Positions 15,840 to 24,311 of a DNA stretch of 26,543 nt are shown piece by piece. Origin of the DNA: Erythrobacter sp. CCH5-A1 (GTDB lineage: Bacteria; Pseudomonadota; Alphaproteobacteria; Sphingomonadales; Sphingomonadaceae); assembly GCF_001557115.1 (NCBI RefSeq), contig NZ_LSKQ01000141.1, positions 1 through 26,543 on the forward strand, in the 5' to 3' direction. A program made the translations under genes and the position numbers. The first letter of the stretch is position 1. Each line of letters starts with the position of its first letter. The notes below the pieces were generated by a model. That model did no database searches, was not told the origin of the DNA, and saw nothing but the letters and a program-made list of their open reading frames with translations.

Positions 15840-18359
15840 ATGAGTGACACCCGTTTCGACCCTTCGGTCGCCGATGAACGCTGGCAGCGTGCCTGGACGG
15901 AAGCCGGCACCTTCACGGCGGATTCGGACAGCCCCAAGCCCAAGAGCTACATCCTCGAGATGTTCCCCTATCCCTCGGGGCGCATCCACATGGGCCATGT
16001 GCGCAACTACACGATGGGCGACGTGCTGGCGCGCTACCAGAAGATGCGCGGGTTCGAGGTGCTCCACCCGATGGGCTGGGACGCTTTCGGGATGCCGGCT
16101 GAGAACGCCGCGATGGAAAAGGGCGTGCACCCGGGCGGCTGGACGCGCCAGAACATCGCGCAGATGAAGGCGCAGTTGCAGCGCATCGGCTTTGCGCTCG
16201 ACTGGACGCGCGAATTCGCCACCTGCGATCCCGAATATTACGGCCACGAACAGGCGCTGTTCCTCGACCTCTTCGAGGCGGGGCTGGTCTATCGCAAGGA
16301 ATCGACCGTCAACTGGGACCCGGTCGACATGACGGTTCTGGCGAACGAGCAGGTGATCGACGGCAGGGGCTGGCGCTCGGGCGCGGAGGTCGAGAAGCGC
16401 AAATTGAACCAGTGGTTCCTCAAGATCACCGACTTTGCGGAGGATCTGTTGGAGGGCCTCGGGAGCCTCGAGGACTGGCCCGAGAAGGTGCGCCTGATGC
16501 AGGAGAACTGGATCGGCAAGTCGCAGGGGCTGGAGTTCAGCTTCGATCTGTCGGACGGCGGGAAGCTGGCGGTTTACTCGACCCGTCCCGACACGATCTT
16601 CGGCGCGAGCTTCTGCGCCATCGCTGCCGATCACCCGATCGCGCAGGGGCTGGCGGGTGATCCGGCGGTCGCCGCGTTCATCGACCAGTGCAAGAAGGGC
16701 GCCACCACTGCCGCTGCGCTCGAGACGGCGGAGAAGCTCGGCTATCGCATCCCCATCATGGCGAAGCATCCGTTCACCGGAGCGGACCTGCCGGTGTTCA
16801 TCGCCAACTTCGTGCTGATGGAATACGGCACCGGCGCGGTGATGGGCGTGCCCGGCCACGACCAGCGCGACTTCGAATTCGCCACCAAGTACGATCTGCC
16901 GATCATGCGCGTCGTCGCCACCGATCCCGCGCGCGCCGACGAGCCCTTCAAGGGCGAGGCCGAGGCGGGCGACGGGGTGATCGTCAACTCCGACTTCCTC
17001 AACGGGATGACCGTGGAGGACGCCAAGCAGGCGGTCATCGCCCGCGCCGAGGCCGAGGGCTGGGGCGAGGGCCGCACCGTGTGGCGGCTGCGCGACTGGG
17101 GCGTCTCGCGGCAACGCTATTGGGGGACGCCGATCCCCTTCATCCATTGCGATGCCTGCGGCGTGGTGCCGGTGCCCAGGGACCAGCTTCCGGTGGTGCT
17201 GCCCGAGGACGTCAGCTTCGACATTCCCGGCAACCCGCTCGAACGCCACCCCACCTGGAAGCACGTCGATTGCCCCAAGTGCGGTGCAGCGGCGCGGCGC
17301 GAGACCGACACGCTCGACACCTTCGTCGACAGCTCGTGGTATTTCCTGCGCTTCGCCAGCCAGCCCGCCGACCGTCCCTTCGACCCCGAGGAGGTCGCCA
17401 AGTGGATGCCGGTGCAGCACTATATCGGCGGCATCGAGCACGCGATCCTGCACCTGCTCTATGCCCGCTTCTGGACTCGGGCGCTGGCGCAGATCGGGCA
17501 GACCGAGGTGAAGGAGCCCTTCGCGGCGCTGTTCACGCAAGGGATGGTGACGCACGAGACTTATAGCCGCATCGATGCCGCGCGCGGCGTGCCGGTGTTC
17601 TTCGGCCCCGAGGAGGTCGACCGCACCTCCGAGGGCGCGACACTGCTCGCCGACAACGCCCCCGTCGAAGTCGGCCGCGTCATCAAGATGTCGAAGTCGA
17701 AGAAGAACGTCGTCGACCCCGATGCGATCATAGCCCGCCACGGGGCGGATGCGGTGCGCTGGTTCATGCTGTCCGATTCGCCGCCCGAGCGCGATCTGCC
17801 GTGGTCCGACGCGGGGATCGAGGGCTGCGCGCGCTTCGTCCAGCGGTTGTGGCGCTTGTTCTCCGCCTATGACGCCGCTGCGACGGGCGAGGACAAGGCG
17901 CTCGACCGCAAGACCCATCAGACCATCGCTGCGGTCGCCTCGGACATCGAGGCATTGGGCTTCAACAAGGCCGTGGCGCGCATCTACGAGCTGACCGGCG
18001 CGACCGAGAAAGCCGCGCCCTCCGCAAGCCGCTCCGCCGCCATCCGCGCGCTGGTGCATCTCGCCGCCCCCATGATGCCGCACCTTGCCGAAGAGGCGTG
18101 GCAATCGATCGGCGAAGGCCTGATCGCCGATGCATCCTGGCCCGAAGTCGATCCCGCGCTGCTGGTCGACGACGAAGTCACCATCGCGATCCAGCACATG
18201 GGCAAGCTGCGCGACACCGTCACCGCGCCCAAGGGTGCCTCGAAGGAAGACCTCGAGGCGCTGGCGCTGGCTTCGGCCAATCTGCAACGCTCGCTCGATG
18301 GCGCTGCGGTGCGCAAGGTGATTGTCGTGCCCGACCGATTGGTGAATATCGTCACCTGA
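15840..18359 (+). CDS. leuS: Leucyl-tRNA synthetase
   Basis: The 839-aa class I synthetase charges tRNA-Leu. The HIGH motif is HMGH (50-53) in [19 protein letters not shown]. The CP1 editing domain carries [16 protein letters not shown] and [14 protein letters not shown], with the editing Asp. The zinc-type knuckle shows IHCDACG and CPKCGA. KMSKS is at 616-620 ([12 protein letters not shown]), and a C-terminal anticodon-binding domain follows. The ATG at 15840 is the only sensible start. The stop overlaps the lptE start by 1 nt (TGATG). Confidence 0.99.
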   Translation: MSDTRFDPSVADERWQRAWTEAGTFTADSDSPKPKSYILEMFPYPSGRIHMGHVRNYTMGDVLARYQKMRGFEVLHPMGWDAFGMPAENAAMEKGVHPGGWTRQNIAQMKAQLQRIGFALDWTREFATCDPEYYGHEQALFLDLFEAGLVYRKESTVNWDPVDMTVLANEQVIDGRGWRSGAEVEKRKLNQWFLKITDFAEDLLEGLGSLEDWPEKVRLMQENWIGKSQGLEFSFDLSDGGKLAVYSTRPDTIFGASFCAIAADHPIAQGLAGDPAVAAFIDQCKKGATTAAALETAEKLGYRIPIMAKHPFTGADLPVFIANFVLMEYGTGAVMGVPGHDQRDFEFATKYDLPIMRVVATDPARADEPFKGEAEAGDGVIVNSDFLNGMTVEDAKQAVIARAEAEGWGEGRTVWRLRDWGVSRQRYWGTPIPFIHCDACGVVPVPRDQLPVVLPEDVSFDIPGNPLERHPTWKHVDCPKCGAAARRETDTLDTFVDSSWYFLRFASQPADRPFDPEEVAKWMPVQHYIGGIEHAILHLLYARFWTRALAQIGQTEVKEPFAALFTQGMVTHETYSRIDAARGVPVFFGPEEVDRTSEGATLLADNAPVEVGRVIKMSKSKKNVVDPDAIIARHGADAVRWFMLSDSPPERDLPWSDAGIEGCARFVQRLWRLFSAYDAAATGEDKALDRKTHQTIAAVASDIEALGFNKAVARIYELTGATEKAAPSASRSAAIRALVHLAAPMMPHLAEEAWQSIGEGLIADASWPEVDPALLVDDEVTIAIQHMGKLRDTVTAPKGASKEDLEALALASANLQRSLDGAAVRKVIVVPDRLVNIVT

Positions 18360-18871
18360 TGCGGATTTTTCTCGCCCTCGCGGCCCTGCTGGCCCTTTCC
18401 GCTTGCGGCCTCAAGCCGATGTATGCGGGCGGCGTGCAGTCGGCCTCGGCGCAGGGGCTCGCCGCGGTCGAGGTACCCGCGATTCAGGGCCGCGGCGGGT
18501 GGCTGGTGAAGAACGCGCTCGACGCCCGGCTCGGAGTCGGCGGGGAGCAGACGCCGCAATACCGGCTCGACGTGCGGCTCGACGACTCGCTCGAGGCGCT
18601 GGGTGTCCTCAACGACGACACGATCAGCCGCGAGCGCCGCATCCTGCGCGCGCGCTACCAGCTGGTCGATCTTGCCACCGGATCGGTGCTGCTCGATGCC
18701 ACCGCGGGCTCGGACGCGGGGATCGACGTGGTGTCCTCCGAATATGCCACCATCGCCGCCGAGCAGAAGGCGCTCGAGAACCTCGCGCTCGAAGTCGCCG
18801 ACCAGATGGCGACGCAGGTCGCACTGACGCTCCGCTCGCGTGGCGGTGCGCCGCGCCCCGCGCAGCCGTGA
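18359..18871 (+). CDS. lptE: LPS-assembly lipoprotein LptE
   Basis: This 170-aa outer-membrane lipoprotein would plug and assist LptD in inserting lipopolysaccharide. The signal [16 protein letters not shown] has a lipobox with Cys16, followed by GLKPMYAGG, the usual LptE start. The mature part has the alternating beta pattern and the late helix EYATIAAEQKALENLALEVADQMATQVAL typical of LptE/RlpB. The family is poorly conserved, so the call also rests on the leuS-lptE-holA order. The ATG shares its A with the leuS stop, and the gene overlaps holA by 4 nt. Confidence 0.92.
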   Translation: MRIFLALAALLALSACGLKPMYAGGVQSASAQGLAAVEVPAIQGRGGWLVKNALDARLGVGGEQTPQYRLDVRLDDSLEALGVLNDDTISRERRILRARYQLVDLATGSVLLDATAGSDAGIDVVSSEYATIAAEQKALENLALEVADQMATQVALTLRSRGGAPRPAQP

Positions 18872-19932
18872 AGGCGAAGAATTCCGATTTCCTGCGCGGC
18901 CTTCCGGCCGGGGCCACGTCCTGCCGTATCTTCTTTTTCTGCGGGCCGGACGAGGCAGGGGCCAGCGCCGCCGCGCAGCGCCTTGCCGCCGCGCTCCCCG
19001 ATCCGGGCGAGCGGATCGAGATCACCGGCGCGCAGCTCAAGGCCGATCCCGCCTTGCTGGGCGACGAGGCCCGATCGGCCTCGCTGTTCGGCGGCGCGCG
19101 CCACATCTGGGTGCGCGCCAGCGGCGATGAGGCGCATGACGCCCTGCAGATCCTGATCGAGACAGGCGAGGCCGGCGCGGGCGAAGCGGCTCCGGTGATC
19201 GTCGTCGCCACCGGCGCGACCGACAAGTCGCGCACCGCCAAGCTGCTGGAAAAGCGCAAGGATGCGCTGGTGGCGATGTTCTACCAGCCTGAACTGAAGG
19301 ACGCCGCGCAAGCGGTGCGGGCGATGGCGGACGCGGCGGGGCTGCGGCTCGGCGGCGATCTGGCCGAGCGAATCGCGCGCGCCGCCGGGCTCGACGTGCG
19401 GCTCGCCCAGTCGGAGATCGACAAGCTCGCGCTTTATGTGGGCGCCGATCCGCAGGCCCCGCGCCCCGCCACCCCCGAAGATCACGCAGCGATCGGCGCT
19501 GCGACCGAGGAGGACGGCTTCGCCCCGCTGGTCAATGCCGTGCTGGGCGGCGAGACCGCGAAAATCGCGGGCGAAGTCAGGCGCATGCGCGAGCTCGGCC
19601 TCAACCCGGTCGGCGTCGCGCTGGCGCTCGAAAGACGCGCCGCGCAGCTGGCGCAGATCGCCGCCTATCTCGGCCCCAGGGGGCAATTCGAGCAGATCGA
19701 CAAGGGCGCCGAAATGCGGCTCGGCATTTTCTTTCGCGAAAAGCGCGACATCGCCCAGCAATACAAGCGCTGGACCCAGGCCGCTGCGCGCGGAACGCGC
19801 GAAACGCGGCTCGACCGGCTGATCCCGCGCCTTACCGCGCTGCACCGCAACCTGATCGCCAACAGCCAGGCCGCCGAGCTTTTGCTGGCGCAGGAATTGG
19901 CCGAAATCGGCCGTTTTGCCGCGAGGCGGTAG
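18868..19932 (+). CDS. holA: DNA polymerase III subunit delta
   Basis: This 354-aa clamp-loader subunit opens the beta sliding clamp. Features are RIFFFCGPDEAGASAAAQRL near the N-terminus (the degenerate nucleotide-binding fold of delta), then ITGAQLKADPALLGDEARSASLFGG and IARAAGLDVRLAQSEIDKLALY. The C-terminal collar-type helices include LARE-like ANSQAAELLLAQEL. The start is GTG at 18868, embedded in the lptE stop (GTGA). A longer open frame upstream is antisense-like and out of frame with lptE. Length is close to the usual 340-350. Confidence 0.95.
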   Translation: MKAKNSDFLRGLPAGATSCRIFFFCGPDEAGASAAAQRLAAALPDPGERIEITGAQLKADPALLGDEARSASLFGGARHIWVRASGDEAHDALQILIETGEAGAGEAAPVIVVATGATDKSRTAKLLEKRKDALVAMFYQPELKDAAQAVRAMADAAGLRLGGDLAERIARAAGLDVRLAQSEIDKLALYVGADPQAPRPATPEDHAAIGAATEEDGFAPLVNAVLGGETAKIAGEVRRMRELGLNPVGVALALERRAAQLAQIAAYLGPRGQFEQIDKGAEMRLGIFFREKRDIAQQYKRWTQAAARGTRETRLDRLIPRLTALHRNLIANSQAAELLLAQELAEIGRFAARR

Positions 19933-20036
19933 CAAAATGTGATAAACTGCATTTCGCAGTCGCAAAATTTTCCAATTTACTGTTAATACACCATACGGGT
20001 TTAGACGAGGGTCGCGCTCTCGGGGGAACCGTGTCA
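19933..20036 (+). promoter_or_regulatory. AT-rich promoter region before the transferase gene
   Basis: This short stretch is much richer in A and T than its surroundings. It holds a small hairpin ACTGC-ATTTC-GCAGT just after holA, which may help end that operon. An AT-rich segment near 19965-20000 precedes the glycosylphosphotransferase gene. A promoter is likely here, but no single hexamer pair stands out. Confidence 0.4.
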
Positions 20037-21305
20037 ATGAATGTCCACTCGCCGAAGGTACTTGATGCGGTTCTGCACAAGTCCGTCGAAAGCAGGGTAG
20101 CGCCCTCGCTCGAACGGCGACGCCTGCGGGCCTATGTCACAATGTTGCTTGTTGACGGGGTGCTGATCCATTTCAGCTTCGCCTTGGCGGCGCTGATCTG
20201 GGAAGGCGTGTGGGCCCAATCCCGCGCGATGATCACCGCGCAGGTGATCCTGCCGGTGTTTTTCACGATCGCGCTCTATAACGGCACCTACGGCCTCCGG
20301 GCGCTCGACAGTTGGACGTTCGCCTCTCGCAAGACGCTGATCGCGCTGACGATTTCGGCGGCACTTATCTTGTTTGTGGGCTTCTACACCAAGTCGGTCG
20401 ATGTCTTCTCGCGCGGCATGGTGACCCTCGGTCTCGCGCTTTCGGCGGTGCTGCTGGTGGCGATCCGCCGCGTTGTCGCGATCATCATCGCGGCGCGTTG
20501 GGGCGGACGGGTGAGCAACCGGGTGGTGATCGACGATGGCGGTCCCAGCTTCGCATTTGCTGGTGCGGACCTGGTCTCGGCCGCCGATTACAACCTTGAT
20601 CCGAGCAGCCATGATCCTTTTATGCTCGACCGGCTCGGCACATTGCTGCGCAACCAGGACCAGGTGGTGGTGAGCTGCCCGCGCGAGCGACGGCAGGACT
20701 GGGCGTTCCTGCTCAAGTGTGCCGGGGTCTATGGCGAGATCGTCAGCGAACCCGCGCACGAGCTGGGCGCGGTCGGCGTGCACCGCTACGACGCGCTCGA
20801 CCGTACCACGCTCGTGGTCTCGACCGGCCCGCTCGCGCTGCGTGCGCGCGTCCTCAAGCGCGCCTTCGACATGTTCAAGTTCCGCTCGATGCGCGAGGAG
20901 AAGCTCGATCACGACGGCAACCGCTCCGCCTCGCGCGATGATGACCGCATCACCCGCATCGGCGCCTTCATCCGCCGCACCAGCATCGACGAGCTGCCGC
21001 AGCTCTTGAACGTGCTGAAGGGGGACATGTCGATCGTCGGGCCGCGCCCGCACGCGCTCGGCTCTCGCGCGAACAACAAGTATTTCTGGGACATCGACCG
21101 CAAGTACTGGCAGCGCCACTGCCTCAAGCCGGGTCTCACCGGGCTTGCCCAGGTGCGCGGCCACCGCGGCGCCACCGAGCACGAGAAGGACCTAACCGAC
21201 CGCTTGCAGTCGGACCTCGAATACATCGCGAGCTGGTCGCTCAGGCACGATATCGGCATCGTGCTGCGCACCGTGATGGTGCTCCAGCACAAGAACGCGT
21301 TCTAG
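20037..21305 (+). CDS. Polyprenyl glycosylphosphotransferase-like protein, catalytic domain shortened
   Basis: This 422-aa member of the WcaJ/WbaP-type family normally moves a sugar phosphate from a nucleotide sugar to undecaprenyl phosphate to begin exopolysaccharide assembly. The N-terminal half has four hydrophobic helices (for example VTMLLVDGVLIHFSFALAAL) and a Rossmann-like part. The C-terminal transferase domain keeps KFRSMREEKLD, then TSIDELPQLLNVLKGDMSIVGPRPH (catalytic Asp-Glu pair) and CLKPGLTGLAQVRGHRG. Between LKRAFD (to residue 278) and MFKFRSM (from 279), the usual 45-50 residues with the re-entrant membrane helix and the GPVxFxQxRxG segment are absent. It may be inactive. The ATG at 20037 lies 9 nt after GGGGGA; GTG 20031 is possible. 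Confidence 0.9.
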   Translation: MNVHSPKVLDAVLHKSVESRVAPSLERRRLRAYVTMLLVDGVLIHFSFALAALIWEGVWAQSRAMITAQVILPVFFTIALYNGTYGLRALDSWTFASRKTLIALTISAALILFVGFYTKSVDVFSRGMVTLGLALSAVLLVAIRRVVAIIIAARWGGRVSNRVVIDDGGPSFAFAGADLVSAADYNLDPSSHDPFMLDRLGTLLRNQDQVVVSCPRERRQDWAFLLKCAGVYGEIVSEPAHELGAVGVHRYDALDRTTLVVSTGPLALRARVLKRAFDMFKFRSMREEKLDHDGNRSASRDDDRITRIGAFIRRTSIDELPQLLNVLKGDMSIVGPRPHALGSRANNKYFWDIDRKYWQRHCLKPGLTGLAQVRGHRGATEHEKDLTDRLQSDLEYIASWSLRHDIGIVLRTVMVLQHKNAF

Positions 21306-21314
21306 GCGAGTGTG

Positions 21315-21620
21315 TCAGCCCGGCAGGGTGACGCTGGCGAGCGCGGCTTCGTAGCCTGCCAGAGCCTCACGGTAGAGGCGCTTCTTCTGGCCGAGCACGG
21401 CGTGCGGCACATAGCCCAGAGCCATGAATATGGTGGCACCGGTAAGCCACATGGCTTGAGCGTTGCGGGCGCCATGCAGGGTGAAGTCCATCCCGGCGAC
21501 AAAGACAAGGAAGACTGCCATGCCCCAGCAGGCGATGGCTGTCAGGCGCAGCGACAGCCAGACGTTCGGCGGCTGTGGCCTGCCCGTGCGCGGGTCGATG
21601 GTGTGGTTGAGGACCCACAT
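21315..21620 (-). CDS. Small membrane protein, unknown function
   Basis: This 101-aa protein has two hydrophobic helices (LTAIACWGMAVFLVFVAGMDF and AMWLTGATIFMALGYVPHAVL) and a charged C-terminal tail QKKRLYREALAGYEAAL. I do not recognise it. The ATG at 21620 is chosen; GTG 21632 would lengthen it by four residues and nearly touch the lptA stop. It follows lptA after about 13 nt and so probably belongs to the rnd-lptC-lptA transcript, where lptB is often found in other bacteria. It converges with the transferase gene. Confidence 0.7.
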   Translation of the reverse strand: MWVLNHTIDPRTGRPQPPNVWLSLRLTAIACWGMAVFLVFVAGMDFTLHGARNAQAMWLTGATIFMALGYVPHAVLGQKKRLYREALAGYEAALASVTLPG

Positions 21621-21633
21621 CCCGGCAGGCACC

Positions 21634-22224
21634 CTAGTTCTTCTTGTCGCTCTGCGGCACGGCGAAGGTGCCCGTCACGCGGCCCCGGCCCGAGGGCGTT
21701 CCCGGCGCGGCGCTCGATCCGCCCGCCGCGCTGCCGTCGACCGTCGAGAGGCCGCTGTCGAGGTCGATCACCAGCCGCCCGCCGTTCAGCGTGTCGGTCC
21801 CGCGGCGCAGCGCGACATTGCCCGCCATGGTGATGATCCGGCGATTGAAATCATAGACCGCATTGTCGCCGCTCGCGCGCTCGTCGCCGCGGGTGATGAC
21901 GACGCCGCCGGTGGCGGTGATGCGCTGGATCTCGAGCTGGCCCCCGGCGTCGGTGAAGTTCACCAGCATCCGGTCCGACCGGACGGTGAGGCCCGCCTGA
22001 GTGACGATCACCCCGCCGGTGGCAATCGCCTGGTTGGCCTTGTCGTCGAGCACGAACTTGCCCGCGTCATAGGTCACCGGCGCGCGCGAATCGTGGCGGG
22101 CGATGCCCTGCGCGGCGAGGTGCATTCCTCCGGCCAGCACGGCAGTGAGCGCGAAGCCGCCGATCCCCCAGGCGAGCGCGAGACGGGCGAGGGGCGTGCG
22201 AGTGGTGGTGGTCGTGTCAGGCAT
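21634..22224 (-). CDS. lptA: LPS periplasmic bridge protein LptA
   Basis: This 196-aa OstA/LptA-domain protein polymerises into the periplasmic bridge that carries LPS from LptBFGC to LptDE. An uncleaved or late-cleaved N-terminal hydrophobic segment (LARLALAWGIGGFALTAVLAGG) precedes the beta-jellyroll repeats: APVTYDAGKFVLDDKANQAIATGGV, VTQAGLTVRSDRMLVNF, ASGDNAVYDFNRRIITMAGNVALRRG and DTLNGGRLVIDLDSG. The low-complexity tail is rich in Gly, Ser and Pro. The ATG at 22224 overlaps the lptC stop (TGATG); the GTG just before it is less likely. Confidence 0.93.
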   Translation of the reverse strand: MPDTTTTTRTPLARLALAWGIGGFALTAVLAGGMHLAAQGIARHDSRAPVTYDAGKFVLDDKANQAIATGGVIVTQAGLTVRSDRMLVNFTDAGGQLEIQRITATGGVVITRGDERASGDNAVYDFNRRIITMAGNVALRRGTDTLNGGRLVIDLDSGLSTVDGSAAGGSSAAPGTPSGRGRVTGTFAVPQSDKKN

Positions 22225-22889
22225 CACGGCATCCTCAGCTGGCCGGGAATCATGGTGAAGCGGGCATTGCCCTCGAGCGTGATCGTGCGCGCGCCCAGAT
22301 CGGCGCTTAGCGTGTTGGCCGAGAAGGTGCCGGCCGGGATCGCGCCCTCGACCCCGGCATTGCCGCGCATTGTGCGCGACTTGAGGTCCACCGATACGCC
22401 GCTCGCGGTCATCCGGTAGCCGTCCGACGCCGTCAGGCGCACCGGCCCGTTCACGCGGACGGTCTCCCGGTTGATGTCGTAGATCCCGCCTTCTGCGGCA
22501 AGGCGCGCAGGCCCCTCGGCAAGCAGCAACTGGGCGACGAGGTCCCGCATCCGCACCAGGCCCTCGGCGCTCGAGCGCTGCACCGCCTCGCCCGCGAGCA
22601 GCGAGAAGGGCCGCCCCTGGTTGTCGCGCCCGCGATACATGGCGTTGTCGACCGAAAGGCGCTCGTCGATCAGGGCGACCTTGTTGCGATCGAGCAGGAA
22701 GCTGACCTCGCCCCGCGGGCTCAGCGGCGTAATCACCATCAGCGCGGCGATCACCCCCACGCCCATCGGCAGCACCCGCGCGAGCAGGCGCACCATGCGG
22801 TCGTGCGATCCGCCGGGCGCGGCCAGCGTCTGCCGCCGGCTGCGCAGCGCGCGGGCCTCATTGGTTTCGATGGCTTGCTCGGGGGCCAT
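22224..22889 (-). CDS. lptC: LPS export protein LptC
   Basis: This 221-aa bitopic inner-membrane protein links the LptBFG transporter to LptA. A cytosolic N-terminus with basic residues (ALRSRRQTLAAPGGSHDRMVRL) precedes a single helix (LLARVLPMGVGVIAALMVITPL, about 32-54). The periplasmic OstA-like jellyroll follows (VALIDERLSVDNAMYRGRDNQGRPFSLLAGEAVQR, then YDINRETVRVNGPVRLTASDGYRMTA, GAIPAGTFSANTLSADLGARTITLEGNARFTM). The ATG at 22889 is chosen for its fit to the operon; the frame remains open upstream over rnd. Its stop is fused to the lptA start. Confidence 0.92.
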   Translation of the reverse strand: MAPEQAIETNEARALRSRRQTLAAPGGSHDRMVRLLARVLPMGVGVIAALMVITPLSPRGEVSFLLDRNKVALIDERLSVDNAMYRGRDNQGRPFSLLAGEAVQRSSAEGLVRMRDLVAQLLLAEGPARLAAEGGIYDINRETVRVNGPVRLTASDGYRMTASGVSVDLKSRTMRGNAGVEGAIPAGTFSANTLSADLGARTITLEGNARFTMIPGQLRMP

Positions 22890-22926
22890 GACGTCGGGTG
22901 TGCCTGAGGCGTCCTTGTTCTTTGGC

Positions 22927-23547
22927 TTACATGTGGCTGAAGATGTCGTTCTCCGCCCAGCCGGCAATGTCGAGCAGCGCGCGGGTGGGGAGGAAATCGA
23001 AGCAGGCCTGCGCCATCTGGGTGCGCCCCTCGCGCTCGAGCCGGGTGGCGAGCTCCGCGCGCAGGCGGTGGAGGTAGCGCACGTCCGAGGCTGCATAATC
23101 GCGCTGCGGATCGGTGATCACCGGCCCGCCCCAGTCGGAGGACTGCTGCTGCTTGGAAATCGATTCGCCCAGCAGCTCCTCGACGAGGTTTTTCAGACCA
23201 TGCCGGTCGGTATAGGTGCGCACCAGCTTGCTGGCGATCTTGGTGCAGAACACCGGTCCGGCCATCACGCCGAGGTAGTGGTGGATCGCGGCGAGATCGA
23301 AGCGGGCGAAGTGGTAGATCTTTTCGCGCGACGGATCGCCGAGGATCGCCTTCAAGTTGGGCGCGTCGTAGCTGCTGCCCGGATTGAAGCGCACCAGGTG
23401 CTCGTCGCCCGTCCCATCGGAAATCTGCACCACGCACAGCCGGTCGCGGTGGGTGACGAGGCCCATGGTCTCGGTATCGACCGCGAGCGCGGCGGTCCCG
23501 GCAAGGACGCCTGCGGGGAGGTCTTCTTCGTGGAAATGCACAGCCAT
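22927..23547 (-). CDS. rnd: Ribonuclease D-type 3'-5' exonuclease
   Basis: This 206-aa DEDDy exonuclease carries only the catalytic domain; the HRDC domains of full-length E. coli RNase D are missing, as in many alphaproteobacterial versions. The catalytic residues are Asp24 and Glu26 (VDTETMGL), Asp84 (HFARFD), and Tyr151 and Asp155 (DYAASDVRYL). It should trim tRNA or other RNA 3' ends in the cytosol. It heads the rnd-lptC-lptA set, lptC beginning about 38 nt after the stop. It is divergent from ung with about 80 bp between the starts. Confidence 0.93.
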   Translation of the reverse strand: MAVHFHEEDLPAGVLAGTAALAVDTETMGLVTHRDRLCVVQISDGTGDEHLVRFNPGSSYDAPNLKAILGDPSREKIYHFARFDLAAIHHYLGVMAGPVFCTKIASKLVRTYTDRHGLKNLVEELLGESISKQQQSSDWGGPVITDPQRDYAASDVRYLHRLRAELATRLEREGRTQMAQACFDFLPTRALLDIAGWAENDIFSHM

Positions 23548-23627
23548 GGCCCGTGCCCTACGCGCATTGGGGAAAGAGGGGAAGGGCCGAGTGGCGCGCG
23601 CGGGCGCGGTGGCCTAGCCTTGCGCGC

Positions 23628-24311
23628 ATGTCCGAGACCATCCCCGAAAGCTGGCGGCCCGTGCTGGAGCCGGTGCTCGCCACGCCCGAGGCGCGCAAGC
23701 TCGGCGGCTGGCTCAAGGCCGAGGAAGCCGCCGGCAAGCAGGTCTATCCGCCCCGGGGCACGCGGCTGGCGGCGCTGGCGCTGACGGCGCTGGAGGATGT
23801 GCGCTGCGTGATTCTGGGTCAGGATCCCTATCACGGGCCGGGGCAGGCGCATGGGCTGGCGTTTTCGGTGCAGGCTGGCGTGAAGCCACCGCCGAGCCTC
23901 GTCAACATCTACAAGGAGCTGGAGGCCGACCTCGGCCTGCCCCGTCCGACCATCGGCGACCTCACGCCGTGGGCGCGGCAGGGCGTGCTGCTGCTCAACA
24001 ACACGCTGACGGTCGAGGCGGGACTGGCGGGCAGCCATGCGGGGCGCGGGTGGGATGCGATCACCGACGCCTGCGTGGCGGCGGTGGCGGCGCGCAGCGA
24101 GCCGACCGTGTTCATTCTGTGGGGCAGCCACGCCCGCAAGAAGGCGAGCCGCGTCCCCGCTCTCGCGCGCCATTCCCATCATCTGATAGTCGCCTCGGCC
24201 CACCCCAGCCCGCTATCGGCGCACAACGGCTTCTTCGGCTCGCGCCCCTTCAGCCAGACCAACGATTTTCTGGAAGCGAACGGCCGCGGGAGCATCGACT
24301 GGAGGATTTGA
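23628..24311 (+). CDS. ung: Uracil-DNA glycosylase, family 1
   Basis: The 227-aa enzyme removes uracil from DNA to start base excision repair. The water-activating loop is GQDPYHGPGQAHGLAFSV, with Asp66 (E. coli Asp64). The Leu-intercalation loop is HPSPLSAHNGFFGSRPFSQTN, with His192 (E. coli His187). LLLNNTLTVEAGLAGSHAGRGW is also family-typical. The ATG at 23628 is preferred; the frame is open to about 23553, which would overlap the divergent promoter. The stop overlaps the next gene's start (TGATG). Confidence 0.97.
   Translation: MSETIPESWRPVLEPVLATPEARKLGGWLKAEEAAGKQVYPPRGTRLAALALTALEDVRCVILGQDPYHGPGQAHGLAFSVQAGVKPPPSLVNIYKELEADLGLPRPTIGDLTPWARQGVLLLNNTLTVEAGLAGSHAGRGWDAITDACVAAVAARSEPTVFILWGSHARKKASRVPALARHSHHLIVASAHPSPLSAHNGFFGSRPFSQTNDFLEANGRGSIDWRI

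Noticed and set aside
15678..18287. Very long open frame (869 codons) antisense to leuS
   Set aside because: High-GC codon bias commonly opens the opposite strand. leuS on the plus strand has all synthetase motifs, while the antisense product is His-, Arg- and Asp-rich with no recognisable domain.
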